Source of the DNA: Vreelandella zhaodongensis
GTDB lineage: Bacteria; Pseudomonadota; Gammaproteobacteria; Pseudomonadales; Halomonadaceae
Direction of reading: 5' to 3'
Length of the DNA: 64,000 bases
NCBI RefSeq assembly: GCF_013415115.1
Contig: NZ_JACCDD010000010.1
Location: forward strand, 1-64,000
Of the stretch, positions 1-7,321 are shown piece by piece; within the stretch, counting starts at the first letter, position 1, and each line of letters opens with the position of its first letter. The position numbers were made by a program, and so were the translations under genes. The notes beneath the pieces were generated by a model, which made no database searches, had not been told where the DNA came from, and saw only the letters and a program-made list of their open reading frames with translations.

Positions 1-63
1 GCGCTCAAGTGGCTAAATGCCGATATTAAGATTACTCAGCCAGATGACCGGCTGGGTAAATGA
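1..63 (+). CDS. 3' end of an unidentified gene
   Basis: The first 20 codons are an open frame ending in TGA at 61-63, so they look like the C-terminal tail of a gene that begins before the window. The tail (ending DDRLGK) is too short to name. Its stop overlaps the ATG at 60 as ATGA, which would fit translational coupling to the HNH gene if that ATG is used. It could also be chance. Confidence 0.35.
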   Translation, partial: ALKWLNADIKITQPDDRLGK

Positions 64-839
64 ATAAGGACAATAGGCGGTGGAAACGGCTCGAAATCGG
101 GTTTTTCTACAGCCTCGTTAGCCAACAAGCGAGCCACTCGAAAATCATGCAAAGTCCTAGATCAAGAAACATTGATAGAAAACCTAAAGCGCGGCGCTGG
201 ATTGATGGGAATACGGAAAGCTCTGCCCTGCTACTTGGAGCGATTCGCACCCTCGAAGCGGGTTACGGTGGTGATTTCTCAGGCTTCGTCGATTTCGCTC
301 CAGCGGAATACCGGTTCAACGGCGAAGAATCCGGAGGATACGTGCTCCTGCGTGCTCGTAAGAGCGGATCAGTGCGTGCCCAAGTACAGATAGAAGCTGA
401 TGAATGGACGGAACTAGAGTTAAAAGATTCGGGCGATCTCCGTGCGCTCGTTGAGCTCATTACAGAGCACCGCCTGACGGATTTCGACTTTGCAACCGAA
501 AGGAGTCAGGCGGAGTTTGATGAAGCCGTGAAAGCCGCGCTTGATGATCCGCAGAGTGAGCGAAAAGAAAGGTTAAAGTATGCGGATCCGCAGGCTAAGA
601 AGGTGTGGAGAAAGGTTGCGGTCTACACGAGAAATCCTGATGTTGTAGCGGAGGTGTTACACTGGGCCAACGGCAACTGCGAAGAATGTGGAAAAACTGC
701 ACCCTTTTTGAGGAGTTCGAACGGTACACCATATCTCGAAGTACATCATCGTCAACAGCTTTCAGATGGGGGCGATGACACCATTGAAAATGCGGTTGCA
801 CTCTGCCCAAATTGCCATAGGAAACAACATTTTGGCTAA
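60..839 (+). CDS. HNH endonuclease domain protein
   Basis: The protein is up to 259 aa with a C-terminal HNH nuclease module. A CxxC (CEEC) near residue 213, the VHH motif near residue 229, and the closing CPNCH pair are the zinc-finger and beta-beta-alpha-metal signature, so DNA cleavage is likely. The first 200 residues match no domain I recognise. The start is uncertain: ATG at 60 overlaps the preceding frame, while ATG at 147 (reading MQSPRS) would give 230 aa. The stop codon lies within the attC-like site at 835-880, the usual layout of an integron gene cassette, so this may be a mobile cassette gene. It could serve in restriction or defence, but nothing visible proves that. Confidence 0.75.
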   Translation: MNKDNRRWKRLEIGFFYSLVSQQASHSKIMQSPRSRNIDRKPKARRWIDGNTESSALLLGAIRTLEAGYGGDFSGFVDFAPAEYRFNGEESGGYVLLRARKSGSVRAQVQIEADEWTELELKDSGDLRALVELITEHRLTDFDFATERSQAEFDEAVKAALDDPQSERKERLKYADPQAKKVWRKVAVYTRNPDVVAEVLHWANGNCEECGKTAPFLRSSNGTPYLEVHHRQQLSDGGDDTIENAVALCPNCHRKQHFG

Positions 840-880
840 CAATGCGTTGCATCGGTCAAGCCGGTGAACGCGGCGTTAGC
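835..880 (+). repeat. Integron attC-like recombination site
   Basis: This is an imperfect inverted repeat with attC architecture. The outer arms GCTAAC (835-840) and GTTAGC (875-880) pair perfectly. An unpaired aat/ggc spacer follows, then inner arms GCGTT (844-848) and AACGC (867-871), one extrahelical G at 849, and a terminal stem CATCGG/CCGGTG around a 5-nt loop. The HNH stop codon TAA (837-839) is inside the left arm, as is usual in cassettes. The bases following GTT do not match the GTTRRRY core consensus exactly, and no integrase gene is in the window. Confidence 0.55.
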
Positions 881-1013
881 ACTACCAATAACGCAGCCAA
901 ATTCACTATGCCACTACAAACCTCGGCCGATGAGCTGGTACACAACGCTGTTAGTGCAAGGATTATTGATGCCATCATGTAGTGCATCCTTTAAGTGCCC
1001 CAACGTCATAAGG

Positions 1014-2729
1014 TTAACTCTCCTGTTCAGCCAAAATCGGTGCTTTGTTCGATCCGACATCAATGCATTCATCGGCAAGCGCAAGTACCTGCTCACGATG
1101 GCTTACTACCACCAGGGTCTCAACACGTGACCTTAGTGCCTGCATAAGCTGAATCTCACGCATACTATCCAGCGCCGCAGTGGGTTCATCGAGAATCATG
1201 GTGCGTGTGCCGCGCAGTAGCGCTCTGCCAATGGCGATGCGCTGTTGCTCCCCACCGGAGAGATTTCTGCCCTGTACGCCAACATCCCGATCCAGCACGC
1301 TGTCGCCAGAAGTTTCGCCGCCGACCCGTTCTAGATCCAGCAGTTTGACGACTGCCAGTAGCTCCTGGTCAGGCACGGGCTGTTGGTGTGCGTACAGAAG
1401 GTTTTCGCGAACGCTACCGCTGAAAATCAGCGGTGCTTGGGGAACGACACTTACTTCGCAAAGAATATTTTCCGGTGAAAGGCGGCGAACACTGACACCG
1501 TGGAAGAGAATCTCGCCAGCAGCTTGAGGTTCAAGCCCCAGAAGGGTTCTTAACAGCGTGGATTTTCCGCTTCCCGATGGACCACGCACCCCATACATCT
1601 TGCCAGCCTGAATCTCCGCGCTGAGCGGCATGGCTGAAGTAGCGTCATCGGCGCGCAGGACAACGTCACGTAGCGTGAACACTGGCTGCTGAGAGTCAAG
1701 AGTGATATCGGCTGTGGCCTGGGGGTTGGTCGGCAGGTCAAGGTATCTAAGGCCGTCACCGAGAGCGACGTAGTTCTTCTTGAGGTCGATCAACGCCGCC
1801 GCAATCATGACGAACGGGGAGGTAAGTTGAACCACATAGGTCGTGATCATGATGAAGTCGCCGACTTGATAGTGCTGGCGTAGCGTTTCGCTGACGGTAT
1901 AGAGCGTAAACCCACCCAGCACGAGTCCCACGGCGAGCACTTGTCCACCCATCAAACCGCTAAGCTTGGCATGGGTTCCGTATACGGTGTGAACGTAGGT
2001 GCGCAAGTGACGGTCGAGGGTGCGTTCTTCATGTCCAGCAGCGAGGTTGATCTTAATGTCGTACAGTGCGCGTAGACGCTCGGCGAGGAATTCACTCAGC
2101 TGAGTATGCGTCTGGTAGAAGTTTTTGTGGATGCGGGTTGTCGTATCGGCAATTCGGTAGGTCAGCACGAAGAGCACAATGATGGCCAGAATGAAGGCGG
2201 CCGCGAAGGCAAGGTTTATCACCTGCCAGAGAATACCAAAGACAAAGCAGAGCTGAATTACAACCGGGGTGATGGTCCAGAAGAGGGCGTGGTTGATCAG
2301 GCCAAAGCTGCTCATCGCCCGGTTCACGTCGGCCATGACCACGCCTGTATCAAGCTGATGCTGCGCTTGGTAAGGTAACCGTAGCAGACGCCGCACAATA
2401 CTCGAGTACACGGCCGCATCGCATCTAGCCATCACGTATGCACTGGCGAGATTCTTGCCCCACTCCATCATGTTGCTTAACGTCCAGCCGACTGCATAGG
2501 CAGTAGCAAAGACGTAGATCATACCCACTGCCGCCTCACCCGAATCCTCTACTAATAGGTTGGTTGTTTGCCGCAGTAAATAGGGAACAGATGCACCCAC
2601 CGCCGCTATACCGATCATCAGCAGCACCACCAATACGAGATGGACAAAGAATCGCGGATAGCGTGCGCGAACCAGCTCGAGCCCGCGTCGATAGGTCGTC
2701 ACGTAGGATGAAGGAGAGGTATCTCTCAT
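1014..2729 (-). CDS. ABC transporter, fused permease-ATPase (exporter type)
   Basis: This is a half-transporter of about 571 aa that would dimerise in the inner membrane. The N-terminal ~330 residues hold about six hydrophobic spans typical of the type IV ABC exporter fold. The C-terminal ATPase has Walker A GPSGSGKST, signature LSGGEQQR, Walker B TMILDEP and a switch histidine in VVSHRE. The substrate cannot be read from sequence. The frame is open to a TTG at 2756; ATG at 2729 was preferred, though neither has a strong ribosome-binding site. It stands alone, flanked by a cassette-like segment and gene remnants. Confidence 0.9.
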   Translation of the reverse strand: MRDTSPSSYVTTYRRGLELVRARYPRFFVHLVLVVLLMIGIAAVGASVPYLLRQTTNLLVEDSGEAAVGMIYVFATAYAVGWTLSNMMEWGKNLASAYVMARCDAAVYSSIVRRLLRLPYQAQHQLDTGVVMADVNRAMSSFGLINHALFWTITPVVIQLCFVFGILWQVINLAFAAAFILAIIVLFVLTYRIADTTTRIHKNFYQTHTQLSEFLAERLRALYDIKINLAAGHEERTLDRHLRTYVHTVYGTHAKLSGLMGGQVLAVGLVLGGFTLYTVSETLRQHYQVGDFIMITTYVVQLTSPFVMIAAALIDLKKNYVALGDGLRYLDLPTNPQATADITLDSQQPVFTLRDVVLRADDATSAMPLSAEIQAGKMYGVRGPSGSGKSTLLRTLLGLEPQAAGEILFHGVSVRRLSPENILCEVSVVPQAPLIFSGSVRENLLYAHQQPVPDQELLAVVKLLDLERVGGETSGDSVLDRDVGVQGRNLSGGEQQRIAIGRALLRGTRTMILDEPTAALDSMREIQLMQALRSRVETLVVVSHREQVLALADECIDVGSNKAPILAEQES

Positions 2730-2911
2730 GGCAGGGCTCTTTAGTCTGGATATCAATGATCGGGCGCATCCGCTCGGTCAAGTGCGGAGCATCGCCTAGT
2801 ACTCGCCCAACCTCAGCGCGTATTGACTAAATATAACGCTAAGAAGTGTAACTCATTCGCATATGTATTTTAAATGAAGTAGTAGTATGCGGTACGGTGT
2901 GATCCTTCTTT

Positions 2912-3125
2912 TCACTCGTAAGGACTGCGCCCGAGGCCGCAAAGCCATACTGATTTCTTTATATTTTCGCTTCTCTACCAAAGAAGCCGGTGCTGAAAGA
3001 GCTTTCGGACTCGTAACCCAGTGAGAAGGATATGACGGCCACATTCTCGTTACCGCTTCGCAAACGGTCCGCTGCCATTAGCATGCGCCAGCGTGCCAGA
3101 TAGTTCATGGCCGTACTTCCATTGG
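2912..3125 (-). pseudogene. AraC-family regulator, C-terminal remnant
   Basis: Minus-strand translation gives the second helix-turn-helix region of an AraC-type activator: MNYLARWRMLMAADRLRSG at about 3108-3052, followed by VAVISFSLGYESESSFST. The usual continuation is lost to a frameshift; a plausible terminus (GRSPYE, stop at 2912-2914) is found in another frame. The N-terminal effector domain is absent. It is a decayed fragment with no plausible start. Confidence 0.7.
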
Positions 3126-3129
3126 TGAC

Positions 3130-3290
3130 TATACGGCCTCGCCGATGGCAACCGCGCATTATGGGCCTCCTGGGGCATCGAGGACGACGGGCTACGTGTT
3201 TTTTTAGCGGCGACACCAGCTACTTCGACGGCTTTGCCTAGATCGGCCAGCGCTTCGGCCCCTTCGATGTGACGCTGCCCAGTTCCGGCG
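3130..3290 (+). pseudogene. MBL-fold metal-dependent hydrolase remnant
   Basis: Plus-strand reading gives GLADGNRALWASWGIEDDG, then after a frameshift at the T7 run near 3199-3206 it gives FSGDTSYFDGF, an in-frame TAG, and GQRFGPFDVTL. This matches the segment around the SGDTGYF motif of metallo-beta-lactamase-fold hydrolases of the UlaG / NAPE-PLD type. Both ends are missing and there are a frameshift and a nonsense codon, so it is non-functional. It abuts the AraC remnant on the opposite strand, suggesting deletion of the intervening DNA. Confidence 0.6.
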
Positions 3291-3440
3291 CCACGGGTTG
3301 GAGCGTAGGCCGATACAAGCTCCGTCAGCCTTTGGTAATCCTACGTGTGGACAAATCATTCTTAGGTACTAGACTGAGCATTAGATTATTAATAACTGTT
3401 AATGGCGCGACCTATACGCAAGAGATGACCCTATGTCTCG

Positions 3441-3512
3441 TTTGATGATGTGGCTGATATGTCGTGGAGCTATGAGCAATCGTTGGAGGAAGTGGGGGAG
3501 ACGAGAGAGTGA
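3441..3512 (+). pseudogene. Possible DUF427 C-terminal fragment
   Basis: A 23-codon reading (FDDVADMSWSYEQSLEE, then stop at 3510-3512) resembles the DIAWSYEQPIEGME segment of the intact DUF427 gene at 5698-6039. It is short and ends early, so it would be a relic at best. The rest of 3291-3584 shows no recognisable coding sequence. Confidence 0.3.
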
Positions 3513-3584
3513 ATAAATAGCCGGGAATAACCCCGCACTGAACTCCCAGAAAATGAAAGTAACATCAACGTAGGGAGCTACGAC

Positions 3585-5336
3585 ATGGGAACAGCAGCCG
3601 CAAGTCAGAATCTTCAATATGGTTACCCGACACCCGGGCCGCAAACCCCCTCCGGGCAACGGGTAATGGATCATGTGTTCTTCTTGTCCAATGCGGGGTG
3701 GAAAGCCGCCAGAGAGCAGAACCGTTACGACTACGTGGTAGTAGGGACGGGGTTTTGTGCCCTGGCGTTTGCGAAACGTGTTTTGGCGTCAAACCCTCAT
3801 AGCCGTATTCTTATGATCGAGCGCGGCCCTTTCTTTCTTCCGGAGCATTTTCAAAACCTTCCCTTGCCCTTTAAAGACACCCTGGGTGGGCTTTCTGAAA
3901 CCTTCCCTTGGACGATGTCCGCTTCTACTGCCCTGGGCAAGAATGGCCCGGTTCGCTGGCAACACGGCATGGTGCCTTTCTTTGGCGGTCGCTCTACGCT
4001 GTGGAGTGCCTGGTGTCCACGGCCGAATGATGCTGAATTTAGCGGTTGGCCGAAAGCTACCATCGATGCCGCACGAAAGTATTCTGATACCGCTGAGGAG
4101 CTGCTGCGAGTCCAGAGAGCTGATCAAATTGACCAGGGGCGCAGCACAGAGGAGTTAAACGTCATCGGCAAGAGTCGGCCCGTCTATGGCCCCCTGCAGA
4201 AGCGTATTCAATCGCTGCTTGAAGAAAAGGGGGAGAGTGTCGAGGGCATCTACCGAACCCAGGCCGCACCTTTGGCGTCCGCCTCTAAGAATGTCAACGG
4301 CGTTGACTTCCAGAAGTATTCAACACCTGGCGATATTCTCGCACTGGCCGATCAGCAGGCCAAGTTGCATGCTGACGGGAAAGGCGCCAGGCTGGATATT
4401 GTCACTGAGTGCGTTGTAGAAAGAATTCAGCAACAAGAGATCAATGGTTCTCGTCAGGCCACGGCCCTGGAAACCTCCCGAGGCGTGCTGCCACTGGGCG
4501 AGGCAAAACTGGTTCTTGCCATGGGCACCTTGCCGCCCACTACTCTCCTGCGCAACTCTTTCCCAGACACCCAAACGCTAGGTGAACGTTTTTCCGCGCA
4601 TTTCATCAGCTCCATTGTGGCACGGGTTCCCAAGTCTTCACTGGATCCGCAAGATAAGTTTGGCGACCTGGAGTTGAGTGCCTGTTATGTGGCTGGTGTG
4701 GCCGAAAAAAGCTATGAACAGCAATTCCATATTCAGTTGTCATCGCTATGGGATGTGAACCCGGAGAAGAATGCGGGTACGGCATTGCGCTACATGCCGG
4801 ATGTGGTGGCAACCGCGTCACAAACCCAACTGAAATCATCCGAAGGCTATGTGGTGTTTGTCTGTGCGGTGTTGGGTGAACTGGATTATAAAAACGCGGA
4901 ATCCTGGTTCTTGAGCAATGCACAGGACCAAAATATCACCACCAATTCACTGCTTCAGGTCAAGGAGAATACCCGAGACTATCAGACCTGGAAGGCCATG
5001 GATAATGCCACTTTCGGTATCCTGGAAGATGTGCTGTCTCCAATGGGGGCTTCTCAGGTTGAGTACTGGCATGGTGACCCTGATTTGGGGGAATGGAGTT
5101 CCGAGCGGCCGAGTGAGGATCAGCGGCGGGTTGATGCCCTGGTTCACGAAAGTTCCACCCTGTATCTTGGTGAAGAAGCGTCCGCCCCTGTGGATCTGAA
5201 TTATCGATTCAGAGGCAGCAATAATGTGTATGTCACCGGTGGCTGCTTATGGCCGCAGGGTGGTTCCTGGAACCCAACACTGACCATGGTGGCCTTGGCT
5301 CAAGATCTCGCGGACAAACTGGAAAGCGCGAAATAG
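3585..5336 (+). CDS. GMC-like FAD-dependent oxidoreductase
   Basis: This 583-aa flavoprotein probably oxidises an alcohol or related small organic substrate. Residues ~50-85 form a Rossmann ADP-binding fold (VVVGTGFCALAFAKR ending in MIERG). The C-terminus has the GMC-type flavin-closing motif VTGGCLWPQGGSWNPT followed by a helix. No signal peptide is obvious, so it is probably cytoplasmic. ATG at 3585 is preceded by GGGAG. A strong hairpin terminator follows. The exact substrate is unknown, and the gene stands between decayed gene pieces and DUF427. Confidence 0.85.
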   Translation: MGTAAASQNLQYGYPTPGPQTPSGQRVMDHVFFLSNAGWKAAREQNRYDYVVVGTGFCALAFAKRVLASNPHSRILMIERGPFFLPEHFQNLPLPFKDTLGGLSETFPWTMSASTALGKNGPVRWQHGMVPFFGGRSTLWSAWCPRPNDAEFSGWPKATIDAARKYSDTAEELLRVQRADQIDQGRSTEELNVIGKSRPVYGPLQKRIQSLLEEKGESVEGIYRTQAAPLASASKNVNGVDFQKYSTPGDILALADQQAKLHADGKGARLDIVTECVVERIQQQEINGSRQATALETSRGVLPLGEAKLVLAMGTLPPTTLLRNSFPDTQTLGERFSAHFISSIVARVPKSSLDPQDKFGDLELSACYVAGVAEKSYEQQFHIQLSSLWDVNPEKNAGTALRYMPDVVATASQTQLKSSEGYVVFVCAVLGELDYKNAESWFLSNAQDQNITTNSLLQVKENTRDYQTWKAMDNATFGILEDVLSPMGASQVEYWHGDPDLGEWSSERPSEDQRRVDALVHESSTLYLGEEASAPVDLNYRFRGSNNVYVTGGCLWPQGGSWNPTLTMVALAQDLADKLESAK

Positions 5337-5354
5337 CACGGCTTGCTTTCCCAA

Positions 5355-5382
5355 GACCGGCAGCGCCATAACGCTGCCGGTC
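5355..5382 (+). terminator. Hairpin terminator after the GMC oxidoreductase
   Basis: A perfect 11-bp stem (GACCGGCAGCG / CGCTGCCGGTC) around a 6-nt loop lies 19 nt after the stop codon and is followed by a pyrimidine-rich tract. Confidence 0.7.
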
Positions 5383-5697
5383 ATCATTCCCTTCCCTGTC
5401 TCCTTTCCTTCCTATGCCCGTCATAAGACTCTCGTCATCGTGCCGGGGTGGTAAAACCCTTGAAAATTATACGGAGGTTTCGTTAGTCGGCCTGTGCTTG
5501 ACCACTCAAGCAAGCGTGAGACTAAGGAGATGTTACGGGCAGTGGCAGGGCAGTCATAGTGAAATAGACAGCATTAGCATAAATATGACCCAGGTCATTT
5601 CCGTAGCCTAAAGTGCTACGAGGGAGGCGTAGGACTCAACGGATTTAACTGCTAAGCTAATTTTACTAGAGCAATAAATGCCGCAGGGAACAACCTA
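5383..5697. other. Non-coding interval with a short inverted repeat
   Basis: No credible gene is seen. An inverted repeat ATGACC-CA-GGTCAT at 5585-5598 may be an operator for the DUF427 gene, about 100 nt upstream of its start, but no regulator can be named. Confidence 0.35.
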
Positions 5698-6039
5698 ATG
5701 CCAAATGCCCCACGCATTGAGCTTCACCCTATTAGCCAACACGTGCAGGTGCATGTTGATGGCACGTTAATCGCCGACTCCATTAATACGCTTCAACTCC
5801 GCGAACGCGGCTATCCGCCACGCCATTACTTCCCACGCGAAGACGTGCGGATGGAGTTACTCACCGTGTCAGAAACCACCACGTATTGCCCGTTTAAAGG
5901 GCATGCGGTGTATTTTTCGCTGGGTGAGCGCCAGGATATCGCCTGGAGCTACGAGCAGCCGATTGAAGGCATGGAAGCTATTGCGGGTAGGGTGGCGTTT
6001 GCAGGTGGTAGTGTAAAAGTGCAGGTGAAGGATGAGTAA
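5698..6039 (+). CDS. DUF427 domain-containing protein
   Basis: This 113-aa protein covers essentially the whole DUF427 domain. The typical core TYCPFKGHAVYFSL followed by DIAWSYEQPIEGMEAI and a terminal VAFAGG strand are all present. The biochemical role of this family is not established; it is a small beta-rich fold. It is the last gene of normal base composition before the A+T-rich reverse-transcriptase island, so it marks the left edge of the insertion. Confidence 0.9.
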   Translation: MPNAPRIELHPISQHVQVHVDGTLIADSINTLQLRERGYPPRHYFPREDVRMELLTVSETTTYCPFKGHAVYFSLGERQDIAWSYEQPIEGMEAIAGRVAFAGGSVKVQVKDE

Positions 6040-6139
6040 GTGCAGCTTGGTATCCTCATGGTGTTATTGAAGCAGAGGATTCAGCATGCGTGTGATTTAA
6101 TTACATGCAAACAATTAACCTTAATAATATTCTTAAATT

Positions 6140-7321
6140 ATGTTGAAACAAGTTTTTGATAAAGAACAGCTTTCCAAAGTACTTACATCATCTGATGTTT
6201 GGCAATGGGATTTGCTGTCAATTTATGGTGATGTCGAAAAAGCAGTAGATCATACCGTTAAATATTGGAAATTACACAATTTAAATTTGTCATTATTAGA
6301 AAAAAGAATAATAAATGGAAAGACAGTCTTTTCCCCTGCTGTTATGGAAGATGCTTTCGCAATTAAGTTGCTTGATAGGTTTGTTAGAAGGATTTATAAA
6401 GTCCGGCAATCAGACCGTAATCGAATAGTTAGACAGCTAATAACCTTATTGAAAGACTCAGGATGTTATCATGTTCTTCGGTTGGATATAAAAGATTGTT
6501 ACGAATCCATTCAATCTGATTCGATTATTAGGAAGTTTGAAGAGGAAATGATACTTGCACCTGAGTGTATTAAGTTGCTTAATGATGTTTTTACTGATCT
6601 TCGAGTAGAAAAAAATATGCATGGTTTGCCAAGGGGGTTGTCAATAAGCCCTACGCTTGCTGAGCTTTACTTGGAAGATTTAGATAAAAAGATAGCATCA
6701 CATAATGATGTGATATATTGCGCAAGATATGTTGATGATATTGTGCTTTTAACACCAGTAGGAAAAGAAGATAAAGTGAAGGCCGATATTCAGTCTTTTA
6801 TTAATGAAATGGGCCTGTCTCTAAATGATAATAAAGACAAGTGTTATAGTGGTCTCTCAAGTTCAGCAGAATTTGATTATTTAGGTTATTCTATTAAGGT
6901 GGAGCGTCAGAATAAAAAGCCAAACAAAGTAAATGTAAGAATATCTCAGTCAAAGATAAATAGAATAAAGACACGAATAGTTAAAAGTTTCTGCGATTAT
7001 AGAAAGAGAAACGATTTAATTCTTTTGAAAAGAAGGCTTGAATATCTTTGTATGCTAAAACATGTGCGGAAAGGTAAAAATGGTGATTTGTTAGCTGGAA
7101 TTGCTTATAATTATCAGTATGTCACAGATGGCTTTGAATGTTTAAAAGAAGTTGATGGTTTCCTTTGTCAGCAGTTAGTTGACCCTCGGTTTGGACTTGC
7201 TAAACAAGGGCAAGAAAAGATTAAAAAAGTGTCGATATATGGGAATGCTAGAAAAGGTAATATAGGTAAATTTAGTAAAAGCCAAACAATTAAGATAATG
7301 AGAGTCTGGAAGAATGCCTAA
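6140..7321 (+). CDS. drt3a: Defence-associated reverse transcriptase, probable Drt3a (UG3-like)
   Basis: This 393-aa protein is a reverse transcriptase. Motif A is RLDIKDCY (catalytic D116), motif B is GLPRGLSISP (162-171), and motif C is YVDD (D199, D200), so all three catalytic aspartates are intact. There is no maturase/X domain, HNH domain or integrase, which argues against group II introns and retrotransposons. The next RT gene overlaps it by 8 bp, and a structured RNA with CACACACAC follows that gene. Two RTs plus one ncRNA is the composition of DRT type 3. G+C is roughly one third by eye, unlike the neighbours, indicating horizontal transfer. The Drt3a assignment rests on size and order. 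Confidence 0.8.
   Translation: MLKQVFDKEQLSKVLTSSDVWQWDLLSIYGDVEKAVDHTVKYWKLHNLNLSLLEKRIINGKTVFSPAVMEDAFAIKLLDRFVRRIYKVRQSDRNRIVRQLITLLKDSGCYHVLRLDIKDCYESIQSDSIIRKFEEEMILAPECIKLLNDVFTDLRVEKNMHGLPRGLSISPTLAELYLEDLDKKIASHNDVIYCARYVDDIVLLTPVGKEDKVKADIQSFINEMGLSLNDNKDKCYSGLSSSAEFDYLGYSIKVERQNKKPNKVNVRISQSKINRIKTRIVKSFCDYRKRNDLILLKRRLEYLCMLKHVRKGKNGDLLAGIAYNYQYVTDGFECLKEVDGFLCQQLVDPRFGLAKQGQEKIKKVSIYGNARKGNIGKFSKSQTIKIMRVWKNA

Noticed and set aside
11-122. A preceding attC between GGCTAA (12-17) and TTAGCC (118-123)
   Set aside because: The end bases match, but the interior shows no paired inner arms and the left end would lie in coding sequence.
879-956. A second attC site ending at the GTTAG near 949
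   Set aside because: Outer arms match only 4-5 bases and no coherent inner stem could be drawn.
2106-2378. 90-aa frame opposite the ABC exporter
   Set aside because: It is antisense to transmembrane-coding sequence, has no ribosome-binding site and no recognisable domain.
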